Shown piece by piece: positions 38,960-50,975 of a stretch of DNA of 64,000 bases (position 1 is its first letter; every line of letters starts with the position of its first letter). Source of the stretch: Amblyornis subalaris (Eukaryota; Chordata; Aves; Passeriformes; Ptilonorhynchidae); the NCBI GenBank assembly GCA_018881555.1, contig JACAXG010000026.1:4707459-4771458 (forward strand), written 5' to 3'. The notes under the pieces are model-generated. The model was not told the DNA's origin, did no database searches, and saw only the letters and a program-made list of their open reading frames with translations. Both the position numbers and the translations under genes were made by a program.

Positions 38960-41469
38960 CAACCAACATGTGAAGTTATTAACATTTCAGCCACTTAAAA
39001 TTATATTTTGTTACGTAACATGAAAAAATAAAGATTAAAAAACTACTCCACAGTGACACCATTGGGGACTACCTAGAAGGCTGAAGTATGTGGTCCTTGC
39101 TTGGGAGGCTCCTGCTTCCTCAGCCTCTCCCTCATGACCACCTCAGCCCAAGGTGCACATTTCACAAAGACATTTTTCCTTGGAGGACTCTAGACAGCCT
39201 CCTCTTCTCACTAATATTTTCCTATCTTTCTTCTACTGTCTTGCAAGCACTCTGGCAGAGAGGAGAGGCACTGCTGCTCCCCCACTGCATGGTGTGGCAC
39301 CTCACAAAGGCAGGAGATGTCCTTGTGAATTCCTACGTGATCCATGTGATATGCAAAGCAACAGAAAGAGTGGGGATTCCAGAGAAACCATGGAGATGAT
39401 ATAATTAGCATCGCCTGTAGAGATTTAATCTGTTCACCTTAGTATTACCTCATATACCAGTACATGCCTGCAGTAGGAATCCCCACCTTCTTGGGTATTC
39501 CAATGCTTCACCCTTCCCCCAATCCATCACTCATTAGCNGAGCCATTCCCTGAATAGGACGCCCGCTGATATATAGTGATGGGCCAAGCTGGAGGTTGTA
39601 TCACAGCACACTGACAAGAGGGAGAACCAGATTCTCTGGGAAGCTCCATTTGGTGTTTGGGAAATGCACATACTTGAAATCCTGACACTCTTCTAATAAA
39701 CTATTTTTCTTTTGTATATGAAAGTGTCGGAATTTTGAATTGAGTGATTACAGAAGGCTCTTTTTTCGGACCATGTGTATAATATTATTTCTCTGAGGAG
39801 GAGAGGAGGAAGGAAGGAATGATGATGTCTGTGCTTTGGGTTTCTGGAACAGGCCTCATGTTGCAAATGCAAGCAAAGCCGTGTGCAGTGTAGGCAAATA
39901 GAGCTTTTAATTATTATATATGTACAACACTGAATTTCAACTCAGATCCTGAGTGTTTTGTTTTGAAACTTAAATATACTTCAGAGGCTAGTGTTCTTTT
40001 GCTTGCTATTCCCATAATTCTTCCCAGCATTCCAAAACAATTAATGGTTTGTATCTTTATGTGCACCCATATCCAGATGTACACCTAGATGAAGAAAGAA
40101 AGAGAACAATAGTGTGTGTGGTATTGTACATCAGACAAACAGATAAGGTAGGAAGTTATAAAAATAGTTTCCACTAAGGAAATGAGAGGAGAGTTTAGGA
40201 GATATAAAAGAGCCATTAATTGTTCTTGAGTCTGGGCTGGTGGCTACACATACATGAAGATAAGTAGTCGTTGAGGGGATTCCAGGAGATGCTCTGGAGT
40301 AGGGAGATAACCTGTGGTTGGTGGTTGAACCTGANCTAGAGAATGAAGGTATCCAAGATGACTGTGGCTGAACGAGACCAGGGAACCTGCAATGAAAGCT
40401 TGATGAAAGATGAGGAAAATCTACTGTCAACATCAAAAGAGGAGGAGAAGCAGAGCAAGGAGCAAATTTTGTNTGCTAAACTAAAGTAATACTTCGAGAT
40501 CTGTCAAAATCTAGAGGTCAATTTTGCAATTTGTTATTATGCCTATTATTTTTCTTAAGAAGTTTTAAAATTAAGCTTTCATGATCGGCAAGTACTAAAA
40601 AACCTACCAGCATTAATAAAAGGTGTTATTAGGCACTCACAACCAAAGCACCTGAAATAAATCTATACACCATGATGAGAAAACATTTTAAATTATAACA
40701 AGTTCATCTTTCGTTTTTAGCTTCATACAATCTAAAAGTGGCCAGAGGTTGAACAGCAGACAGACCATGAGAACAGAAAAAACCCTGACCCAATAATTAC
40801 ATCTGCCATAAATAGCAAAGATGGGCAGACAGAAATGCTTTTGAAAGAATGGAATCAGGAAGAAGACAACTTTTTATCTATTGTCGGGAATAATGATTGC
40901 AGTCTCCATGCCTTCATAAAATCATTTATTAGTGTCAACTGACTGTATCTCGTTTCATTCCTGATTTACAAACTAATATCTGTGTGCAGATAGGAGAGGA
41001 AGAGAAGGATGAACCGAGTCATCCCAAGTTTCTTGGGCTTTTAGAGAAAACCAAAAGAAACAAGTTCTAAGAGACTTGATCTTGTTGCAAATGAGTCTAT
41101 AATTAACACTTGCCCAAATATGAGATCAGCATGCATTTTCATCTCTTTGCAGCGCATGTAAAGCACTTTATACAAAGCAGATTGGGTGATTCCATTATTT
41201 TCATCATGTCCTTAAAATAACACCTTTGCTTTTCAGNGCATTTCCCCCTCTCCATCTTACAGCAGCTGTGTACAGCCAATAATGCCTGACACAGTTGAAA
41301 AGCTGGGGGTGGATTGTTGAGTTTTTTTGAACATCTAAATTCTTGTTTTTCNGACAAGCCTGCTAATCCCAACTGCTGTTTTTAGATACCAAAATTATAT
41401 GTTAAAGAACAGATTCAGGATTTCCTTTTCAAACCCCCGTAAAGAGAAGATTGCATACCAAAAGAGAAA

Positions 41470-41484
41470 GGGGGGGTGGGGGGG
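41470..41484 (+). repeat. Double G7 tract, potential G-quadruplex
   Basis: Seven G, one T and seven G occur in a row on the plus strand. Splitting each run as GGG-G-GGG gives four G-triplets with one-base loops, the canonical pattern for a very compact intramolecular quadruplex. No gene start is evident next to it, so a promoter role is not supported. Confidence 0.8.
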
Positions 41485-44400
41485 AAGAAAGTAATTTTCA
41501 TACTGCTTAGTGGTACTTCGTGCATCCATGCATTTCAAGGACGAGAGAAATTTCAAGGCCCTCTGGTCATGACACCATGTGCTGGTTTTGACCCTGTCAC
41601 CTGCACCTTGAACAAAGTGGCCAGCAGGGTTAGCCAGTGGCCACAGAAAGCCACCAGCCTGGTCAGTACAAAACACCANCAGGCTTCAGTGAAGTTCAGC
41701 CATTCTGGGATCAGACTGTGGCATCTGCATCCTCCTACACACGAAATTCTGCCAACTCAAGGGGAACCCTTCATTATCAGTGCTGGAATCGTCTTCACAC
41801 GAAAGATTAGGATGACAGTGGTTTAGGAAGCATGAGCAGGTGTAATAAAGAATTACAAGATACTGTGCCAATTTACCTTTCCATTCATTATTTTCTGTAT
41901 TCCAAACTTTTACGTAAGCAGCAACACAAGGAAAATAAAAGGGATTGTTTTCNCCTAAAATAAAAGGTCTTCAAAATACTCAGAAGATAAAAAAAAAAAA
42001 TGCTAGCAACATTTATTACATAATTTTTGGGCACTGTGACATTGCTCCAGACATAATGTGTGAAGAAGCAAACTGACAGTCACAAAATACCATGGAAACA
42101 AAACTTGGAAAGAGATTTATCCTCTGTCTTCCACCTTATGAGAATATCATGATGTTGCTCTTGAACTTCCTAAAGTCCAATGTCCAAACTTGCAAATTCT
42201 CATCCTGAGGCTTGTGCTTAACCTGAATATTTGGGTAGATTTCAAATAACTGAANTATCTGCCCATAATAATGAGTATATTAAGGATTTTTTAAATTGCA
42301 GTAGAGATTTATTTCACCTAGCTTTAGACGTCAGAGGTGGACAGGCATTTCTGGGGTGCAGTTCTTCTGCCTTTTTCNTCAAATATGTTAAAAATGCCTA
42401 GTACTTCCTACCGACTCAAACAGGGAATCCAGGATTGGGAGCTTAGTTGCCAACATCTCTGCTGGAGGTACTAAAGGTAGGAAAGATAAATCCAATCTCA
42501 CATGTNAAAAGTTTGGTGTGCAAATTTGTGTTTACAAATAGAATAAAGAGGATGGATTGCAGTATGAAACAGTTCAAGTGACGTGCCTTTAACACCTAAA
42601 CTTTAACAGCTAAAGTTTTTCTGCATTAGAGAAGAAAGAATGAAGAGATGATGCCTTTTATTAACCTTTCTAGATTGCATTCGGCAATGGTAATCCTTTG
42701 AATAAATATGAACTCAAATCCATTCCTTTATTTCACCAATATTTGTACCTAAGGTATTTGACACTACATATACCAGAAGACAATGCAGCTGAAAAATACA
42801 TGAAGNTGGAAATAACCAATATATTTGGCCACAGAATGAAGATTTTCTCAATGAATTAATATGGCACACTATAAAGTTATTAAAAGTGGCAGGAAACAAT
42901 TCTCAAAGATTTTAGAAATCTTTCAGGCTATACAGCATCCTAAAGTGGGTAGCCCAGTCAAGTATTTGATACACTTATTTAACAGCATTGTGAAAACCAT
43001 TTAGACCAATATTAAATTTTTAAGGAATTTTATACAATCACTGTCTATACATGGTTTAGAATAAGGACATTAACAGTCCTTAAATTAGAAAGTAATAGCA
43101 GAAACTTGGGAGAAAATCATAGTCCATACTGNAAAGTGTAATGTTTGACAAATTTTGAAACTTGCAAAACCTGTCATACAGAGATTCATCTCGTGATGCC
43201 TTTTGAAAAGGCCTGTTTTGGACCTCTATGTTTTCCTTGCAGAAGCACACTGTAGAAATAAGAGTCATAAAGTTATTGTTTTAAGTTTTCCTTCAACAAA
43301 AACCCTGTCTCCTGATTGGAATTAGGGAATTAATTTGACAGATAAACTTGCAAGTTCCTATCTCTGGAGTTACTCTTACAGANAACACTCATAAAAGCAA
43401 ACTACTTGCAGCTTCCACCAGGTTTTAAAAGTGCCTGCAAGTAAAGATTCTTTTAGACTTGAAAAATGAGGCCTGCTGCTCAGAACAAACTGGTCTGTCG
43501 GGCACTGCCTAAGCCTAGGTTCTTGTACCACAAAGTAGGAAAAGCTGAAAAATACTTAGGCCAGTGACCTGCATGACTGCTTTTTGAAATACCCTATAAA
43601 AGCACACCCTATTAACATGAAATTTCTTCAAAATCTACAAGTATATGGTTTATGAGATACACACTGACTTCAATTTCTCACAGGCAACACATTCTTTCTT
43701 TTTTTAAATTGATTTTTTTCTTTCAGAAAAGGATAGGTTGATGGGGAGTGGTTAAGAAGAATCAGATTTTCATGTTCTGAACAACTATCATGAAAGTAGG
43801 AGCAAGCACAAGAATTCACAAACAGCTATGCAAGCAAGAAGATTCTCCAAGTCTGGGTGTGTCATTTCTTTCTAGGTTACACTGATTTTNTTCAACTTTT
43901 TTCTCAGTCTGTGCTACACCATCTCTACTGCAAGACGTTTTAAAAACCTGTACTAGAATTAAAACGATACGAAACAATTACATGGAGGTTTAAACCGGAT
44001 AGGTCACCATAAATTGTATTTTTACAAATACATTCCTAAGTTTAATACAGGGAGGAATAGTGCAGTGAGAAAAAATGTAAGAAGTTAGTTTAACTGTTAG
44101 CAAAGAATGAACTTTAAAGAACGTCAGAAGATAAAAGAAGTTTAAAAAAGCAGGAAAACAAAGAACTATAAGTTGATTAGAGGAGAGATGAAATTACAAA
44201 AATCCTTAAAAATATGNATTCAACTTTGTGTTCTATTTTTGACATGAGACTGTCCAGCATTATTCTTCACCGAAGAGGCTTCTACAGTTTCTAAATACAT
44301 AAACAAAAGGCTTATTATTTACAACAAAACATACTTCTCAAGTTATTTTATGCTTTTTCCAATATGCAAACCTTCCTTCTGGCCAGTTTTCATCAAAAGT

Positions 44401-44688
44401 AAATAGCAGTGATTACCAAAATTGCACTACAGNGCTTTGTATATTAGCCAGTAAACACCGCAGAGCACACCTCAGTACAATGCTAAAAATGTCGGTGTTG
44501 CAACACCAACTTCAATGAAGTTGAAACATTTTTACTTGTGAAGGACGAGCTTCTCCAATAACCTCATTTTATGTTGAGNAGCACCTTAATGAAGGAAATA
44601 CTCCAACTGACTGCAGTGGGATTCGCAGCTGTGTTCCATGTGAAGGGATTTAGAATCTGATGCAGTGCTAATACAGTACTAAGAAACC

Positions 44689-44733
44689 TGGACCCTAAAA
44701 AAATATGGAAAATGGACCCTAAAAAATGGAAAT
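44689..44733. repeat. Two-copy tandem duplication (about 24 bp unit)
   Basis: TGGACCCTAAAAAAATATGG plus AAAA at 44689-44712 is followed at once by TGGACCCTAAAAAATGGAAA at 44713, the second copy lacking a few bases. It is a simple local duplication, probably from replication slippage. Confidence 0.85.
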
Positions 44734-45139
44734 ATCTGAGCATTCAGATCATGTGTGTCCACCTAAAGCATAACAGAAGTACACTCTCTATAACAAGAGG
44801 TAAAATGCACCTAAATAATTTAACCAGAACTATAACTTTATCTTATATCTTACCTTTACGTTACCTANTGAGCTTATCAACGTTAACAAGATACCACTGA
44901 CTTTTGTCCAGCTGAAGTATTTGTCCTTGAAACACAGACCAAAGCAAGGTGGCAAATACTGAGACCTGAGCACTTCCTCGAGTCCAGATCAAACCCTGCT
45001 GGTGCTGCCTTTTAAGTCAGATAGAATTGAGCTGCTGATCTCTAGTCTGAGCAGGGTCAGTGGGACACAGCTCAGCAGCATGACCCGCAGGGCTGACCAT
45101 CTCTCTGGCTGCCAAAGGCCAGAGGCTGAGCCAAGGCTC

Positions 45140-45164
45140 AAACCCCTCTCAGCTGAGTGGGTTT
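45140..45164. repeat. Near-perfect palindrome with CTCAGCTGAG core
   Basis: The ten-base perfect palindrome CTCAGCTGAG (45148-45157), which contains a CAGCTG E-box, is flanked by AAACCC on the left and GGGTTT on the right, with one or two unpaired bases on each side. It lies in the GC-raised segment 44985-45250. It may be chance secondary structure or a symmetric protein-binding site; the sequence alone does not decide. Confidence 0.6.
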
Positions 45165-48033
45165 TGCCCAGGCTGAACACCAGCACAGAACCACTCTCGG
45201 TCTGCTNGCAGAAACCCTCAGAGTTTTACACAGATAATTACACCGCATAATCCCTCCTTTCGATTTGCTGTGCTGTCACAGCTTTATCTGCATGCTATTT
45301 GTGCAGTTTGCTTCGCGAAACATGCAATTGGGCTCTAGATGAGCCTGCTGAGGTGAAAAAGCAGCAGAAACGCAGGAGTGAGTTGCTCACCCACCTGAAC
45401 ACACAGGCTAGCTCCACAGAAACAACCTCAGCAAGAGCGACAACAGCCAAAGGAGGTCACATGAACAGCTTTCTGAAATCTACAGAAAGGTGCTCTAAGA
45501 TTAACTTTTTCAGCTTCTTTTGAATTTGTTTTTACCCATATGAACACNAGCACTTGAAACACTACTATTTAGGTAAGAAGTCACAATTATTTTTTTAAAA
45601 ATTACTGCATATTTTCAACCAGCATTAGTTATTCTCTCACTATCAACCTACCTAAAATGCAAATCACTCTATGGGAAATTTAAGATGTGCATGTATGTAA
45701 ATATATTCAGTCTTGCACCCGCAATAATGTTCTAAAAATAAATCAAAAAAAGCCAAAATATAAGTGCTCTTTATGCATTAAATGCTATATTTCTAGAAGA
45801 CCTTATTTTCATTTAATCTATGATTTATAAAAAGTAGTAAAGCATTGAACCCCTAAAAAAGTGCATTTTTAAAGATTTTAAATTGCATGCAACTGAATTT
45901 TTCAAGACGCTGTAGACAGAAAAAAAATCCACCTTGTTCTTTGACTTGTTGTTGATACTGCACGTTGAAGGAGATAATCATGTTTTATACAAGCCACAAA
46001 CTTAATAATGGAACNAGAAATTTAAAACACATCATCATCATTAATCATGCAGCCCTAGATCCAGCAAACAATTTTTGTATACAAGAGTGAGACTAAACAG
46101 GCAACAGCTTGTTTTATTATTTCATGTTATTCAGAAGAAATTGGTTTTCATATAATATTAAAACTCCTTCATACTCCTTTTTGCATAAAGAATGTAAACC
46201 ATGCCCTGGCCATCCTGTGGCAAGCAATTTTTGGCTCCCTCAGGGTGGCAGAGTNTCTATCAATCTCCTTGAGGGTTTAGCCCACAGGACAGAGACCTTT
46301 ATGTCAGCAAGACATATCTAAGTTCTAACTGCAAAAAGATAATGATAAATCCATCTTTTTTGGGAAACTGAAGNGTAGGAAACAGGATAAGAGAAGGTGC
46401 TCAAGCAAACATCCTGTGGTAATGCCACAACAGAATCAGAAATGAAAGACCCAAGAGCAGTCCCCAGAAAGCCCTTGGNAAAGTACATCTGCTTCTGCTG
46501 TCACTCAGCATTTTGGAAGTAGGACTCCTACAGACTTCATTATTATTCAGTTACAAGTAGAAGGCACAGATCACAAAGGTTCCAAGGATGTTGCTGCTCT
46601 AACCTTTCACTTGAGGAGCTTCCATCTTAAACCAAACTTATTTCTGATTCAGATTGTGTAAAACTCTGATTCCAGCCTCTATCTGGAGCTTCAGAGGAAG
46701 AAATGTTTATACACAATACCACTGAGATCTTACACTGTTGTCATCTAATGCTCGTGCCTTAGAAACAGAGATTTTAAAAGGACTAGTAACAGAGAGAACT
46801 GTAACCCTTTCTTACTCTTTTTTTTCCCCCTCAGAATAAAAATTTCCTTTTATTCTCAGTGAGTTTCACATTATTTTTAGTCCCACCATTTTTCATAAAT
46901 ATCATACTTCCCATTACTATTGTGCTTTTTAAAATTGAACCTAAAAACCAATAAATGAAGCTTTCACTTCATTCTCTTTGATGGCAGCCTTCTAATCTTA
47001 CAGCAGCAAGACAGGACACAGTAAGCAACATCCATTTGCAGAGCAGTAGAATAACTGCATCGATCTACTAGTAAAAATAAATCCTGCTGATATGGACTAA
47101 GTCAATCTCTCTGCAGGAAAAACTTACACATAGAGACCCCAAGAGATCATAAATTTACAGCCTAGCTCAAAATTATGGAATTCGTAATAGACTTGCCATT
47201 TATTTAGTGAGAGGACTTTTAAGAAAACTGCTCAGATGGATTGCTTTTCCATTACTGAAACACAACCATCAACTGTGAAAACAAATACACCCAATATTAA
47301 CTACCCTAACACATAGATTGAAAATAATCAGGCAGATCACAAATTGCTCACTAGACTATTAATATGAAAAAGTATCTCAGATTTCTGTACTTACTCAGAT
47401 TNATAGGTGCTCTTTTAAAGCTCAGAACGATGGAGAGTTCTGGAAAGTTTCTTATTGAATGCTTCTTAATTTAAGAAAGCAAGATTATATATGGAGCAAG
47501 CTGACAAAATCTTGTTATTTAAGAGATGAAAATCCTTTGGGGCTTNTTCCAGATCTGGATAATGTCCTTGACTGTAGTGTGTGTGGCAGAACCAAAGAAA
47601 GTATAAAAAATACACATAAGATATTTCATGAAGAAATATGTTATCCCACAGCAAAACAATGTAAAGGAAAGCTACTTAAAGGAAGCAAGTCCTGCTCCAG
47701 TTCATTGATTAACCAGAGGTTGGTTTCTTGCTCTGAAAACCTATGCTTAAGTTGACATAACTTCTCCAGCTCAATGATGTATAGGTAGAACAGTAAAAAA
47801 GAAAAAGTCAGGCTGCCAATTCTTTTTAGAGGACTAAATAGAGGGCAAGGAAGATTTTCATTTTTGCTTGAAGTATGACACATGTACATGGTGGGTTTTA
47901 TTTATATTAAGCATTCTTACACTACTCAAACTTCAGTTTAAAATAATCGCTACCAGACTCACCAGCTGTTTATAACTAGCCTGAGAAAAGTTTCAAGATC
48001 TGAAGCCATTGGAGTCAAGTTCTGTAATATCGC

Positions 48034-48368
48034 ATCATCACAGAATGGCCTGGGTTGGAAAGGACCTAAAAGATCATCTCAATCCAACCCCCTTGCCGTG
48101 GGCAGGAACACCTTACACTAACACCAGGTTGCTCAAAGCCCCACCCAGCCTGGCCTTGAACACTTCCAGGGATGGATCACCCACAACCAGCCCAGGGGGG
48201 TTTCTGGGCTCCCAGTGCACACAGCCGGGCCATGTCCAGCCTCTCACCCACCAGCCCCCTCCAAGTCCTCCCAGGGCTGCTCTGGATCTGTTCATCCCCA
48301 GCCTGGATTGATACCAGGGGCTGCCCTGACCCAGATGCAGCACCTTGGACTTGGCCTTGTTAAACTGC
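48034..48368 (-). mobile_element. CR1 LINE, internally deleted copy
   Basis: The left part (48034 to about 48187) is the usual reversed CR1 3' end: ATCATCACAGAATGG, GGTTGGAAAGGACCT, GTTGCTCAAAGCCCC and GAACACTTCCAGGGATGG. On the minus strand it encodes the SLEVFKARL word of the ORF2 tail. From about 48200 the sequence jumps to a more internal CR1 region: TTTCTGGGCTCCCAGTGCAC, CAAGTCCTCCCAGGGCTGCT, ATTGATACCAGGGGCTGCCC and CACCTTGGACTTGGCCTTGT. The intervening blocks normally present between them (TTCCTAATATCTAATCTAAA through the end-of-ORF2 segments seen in the copies at 3 and 56 kb) are missing, which indicates a deletion of several hundred bases. The copy is inactive. Confidence 0.92.
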
Positions 48369-50693
48369 TAATTTGGATTGGTAAGCCTTAGCATGAGAAG
48401 TTAGGTAAGTTGGACCACTTCCTAATAATACATGGGATATATTGAATTTTGACTCTCTTATTAACTAAATTGAAAGTTGCACTTTTGAAAGTTAAGAAAT
48501 GACACAAGCCTTCAATAACCTATAGAAGTATCCACATAAAAACTAATCTAGTATCATAAGTATATAAAAATATTTAACAACTTGATTAACAAATTCTTTC
48601 ATATCCATAATTNTGAACTACCTGGAATTTCACAAAAAAAAAAGAAACAAAACCAAAATAAAACATAATTTGTAAGCAATGGTAAACATTTGCAAAGAAT
48701 TGTGCTGAAATACTAGTGGTGTTCTTTACCATTTAATTTTTTTCCTACAGTAACAAAGAAATATGGAGCTGATAGTACAGCTTGCTTTCAGGCAGGAAAT
48801 CTTTCACTTAAGTGAACACAGAAGTCTTGTACTTCAATATAAGGTCATCCACTCTTCAATGAAAGTACAGTCTTGTTTCTCCTTTCATTAGAAAGTTTCA
48901 GCTTATCCTACCACTTGAATTTATAATAATTGTGCTTCCTTACTTACTGTAAGAGGTAACTGCTGTGTATGAACATTCTTTTACAGTGTAAAAGTATATT
49001 GAGACCTATTATCTCTTCAGGAATCATGCCAAAATATGAGCCTCTGGACATCTAGTTTTGATGCTATGTCAAAACAATTTAAAATGTTGTACAATAATTA
49101 TCAGTAAAAAAACAAGTCTGGGGGTTAGGACACTTAGGCCAAGTGAAGATGTAGAGAGGAATTTAAAACTCACGGTGGCTCTAATTTATCCAGTTAGCAG
49201 ACACACAGTTGGACTCATAGGCCAGTGACATTCCAGTTCACAATGAATATTTCCAAGGAAATAATATTTGGCCTAACCGCAGGGGCTTAATTCTGAATAT
49301 GACTGATTGTCCCCACAATGAGAAAAAAGGCCACAGGGAATCTCAGCCTGCAAGGACCTTGGGTCTCCATCCCACTCCAGCTCCTCACTAGAGGAAAGTC
49401 TGCTCTCCATACCTTATTTCTACTCTTTTTTCTCTCTCACAAGACTTCAAGAAATATAGAAAACCCTCTGTGTGTGGGGCAACATCAGAGGCAAATAGGA
49501 CCAGCTCAGCAGAACTGGCAATTGAAAATCACATTTCCATTCCAATTTGTCTGACAAAACCTGCCCAAGAGCAGCTCTGCTCTCTTACCTGTCTCCCTCT
49601 GGCCCTCAGCCCCCCTGCTTCCTCCNTCCTCCAAAATCCAATCAAGCTGAACCCCCAGCCTGTGTCACCTTCCTGCCCTCAGAAACGTTTCGGTAAGATA
49701 GTCCTGATTTGGGCCATCCAAGATGCCCTGACACCTAAGCCACNAGTCCAAGCAGGCAGCACCTTTGAGATCCAGTTTGGTGCTTCCCAGCTGGGGAAGG
49801 AGGTGCAGACATGAAGCAAGAGGTTGCCTGGAGGCCACGCCTGCTTTCTCCAGCTTCCACAGCCAGTAAATCAATTTGCTGTTTCACTTGCTGTCAAACT
49901 ACACTAGGAAATTTATCACCCCAAACCAAATGGAATAGAGTGAAAAAACCATCTCCCCCAAGAAAAACACGTCTCTTAAATAAGCACTTATCTAGTAACT
50001 AATTCTGCCCTCTTATGTGCTTGTATATTTAATAGATCACAAGTTTCAATTCTTCTTTTTTTAAACTAAGACTAAAGATCCTTGTTACAAATGATAGATG
50101 GGACAATCCTCAGTCCACCCATTTCTCTTGAATTCTTTTGAAAGGCTATGAAATATATATTTCTTATTCTTCTTTAACTACATGAATTAAGACTTCGGTA
50201 TTGTACCTTGTCACTGAAAACCTTTTGAGGGTCTGGCATCTTTTATCTCTATTATTCAATGAATAGATCATTTAAAAATAAAAAATTATGCAAAGCTACT
50301 AAAGCAACAGTCTATAGCCCTCTTTATTTACTTGAGAATCAAATACTTTCTGACTATCCAAAGCACTTTTCTTTCCCCATTGTTTGGTATCAATCCCTAG
50401 CACAGCTGATACTCGAGGCAGAGATTTTCAAAATGCTGCCTAAGGGATTTAAATGAGGATTATTTTTCTAAGTCTTCATTTTCTTCTTTCAATGAGCACC
50501 CTCAGCCTCTACCCCCATTTATTTTCCATTCCACATTAACAGATTAGATTTCAAATTCCCTCGGGGTTCAAGACAAAAAGATACTGCACCTCAATTCAGA
50601 CTGTCAAAGTTTTAGAGCCACACAAGTTAGGAGGAAGCAATGCAGCTGCTGACTGGCAATTCCACCTAACCCCTGCCACGTACTTTGGATCAG
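48369..50693. other. Non-coding DNA between two CR1 copies
   Basis: No gene is supported; the largest frame is 114 codons at 49470-49814, with no recognisable motif. The first kilobase is AT-rich. The segment 49310-49870 is more GC-rich (many CCT and CAG words, few CpG) and unassigned. No promoter, RNA gene or further mobile element was recognised. Confidence 0.6.
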
Positions 50694-50975
50694 GAGGATC
50701 TCTTCTCCCAGGTGACCAGCAACAGGAAAAGAGGACATGGCCTCAAGCTGTGCCAGAGGAGGTTCAGGCTGGACATCAAGAGGAATTTCCTCACAGAAAA
50801 GGCTGTTAAACATTGGAATGAGCTGCCCAGGGAGGTGGTGGAGTCGCCATTCCTGGAGGTGTTCAAGACACAACTGGACGTGGCACTTAGGGCCATGGTT
50901 TAATGACAAGGTGTGGATCAGTCAAAGGTTGGACTTGATCTTGGAGGTCTGTTCCAACCTAACTGATTCAGTGAC
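50694..50975 (+). mobile_element. CR1 LINE, 3' fragment with open ORF2 tail
   Basis: This plus-strand CR1 starts at GGATCTCTTCTCCCAGGTGA and runs through CAAGCTGTGCCAGAGGAGGT, GGACATCAAGAGGAATTTCC and GGGAGGTGGTGGAGTCGCCA to TTGGACTTGATCTTGGAGGT and CTGATTCAGTGACC, a mutated octamer end. A single frame stays open from upstream of the element to a stop at about 50903. It shows, in order, [28 protein letters not shown] and LEVFKTQLD, the known C-terminal tail of CR1 ORF2. It lacks the endonuclease and almost all of the reverse transcriptase, so it cannot move. It is in the same subfamily as the copy at 20563 but better preserved. Confidence 0.94.

Larger units (their letters stand above)
38961..48033. 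other. Non-coding AT-rich DNA, no gene seen
   Basis: The longest frame, 116 codons on the plus strand at 41476-41826, starts inside a guanine tract and matches nothing known. Items listed separately are a double G7 tract at 41470, a 24-base tandem duplication at 44689 and a near-palindrome at 45140. The segment 44985-45250 is clearly more GC-rich than its surroundings and contains several small inverted repeats (CTCTGGC..GCCAGAG and GAGCCAAGGCTC). No promoter elements in a convincing arrangement, RNA genes or mobile elements were recognised. Confidence 0.6.

Noticed and set aside
38500..38960. Possible processed gene copy ending in a poly(A) run
   Set aside because: There is no polyadenylation signal at the proper distance, no recognisable coding or RNA body and no flanking target-site duplication.
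41578..41640. Possible LTR-like start TGTGCTGGTTTTGACC
   Set aside because: Only about 15 bases recall a known avian LTR start; the sequence after it has no polyadenylation signal, terminal CA or matching partner repeat.
41476..41826. 116-codon plus-strand frame
   Set aside because: It begins inside a guanine homopolymer, spans an N, and shows no domain, signal peptide or splice context.
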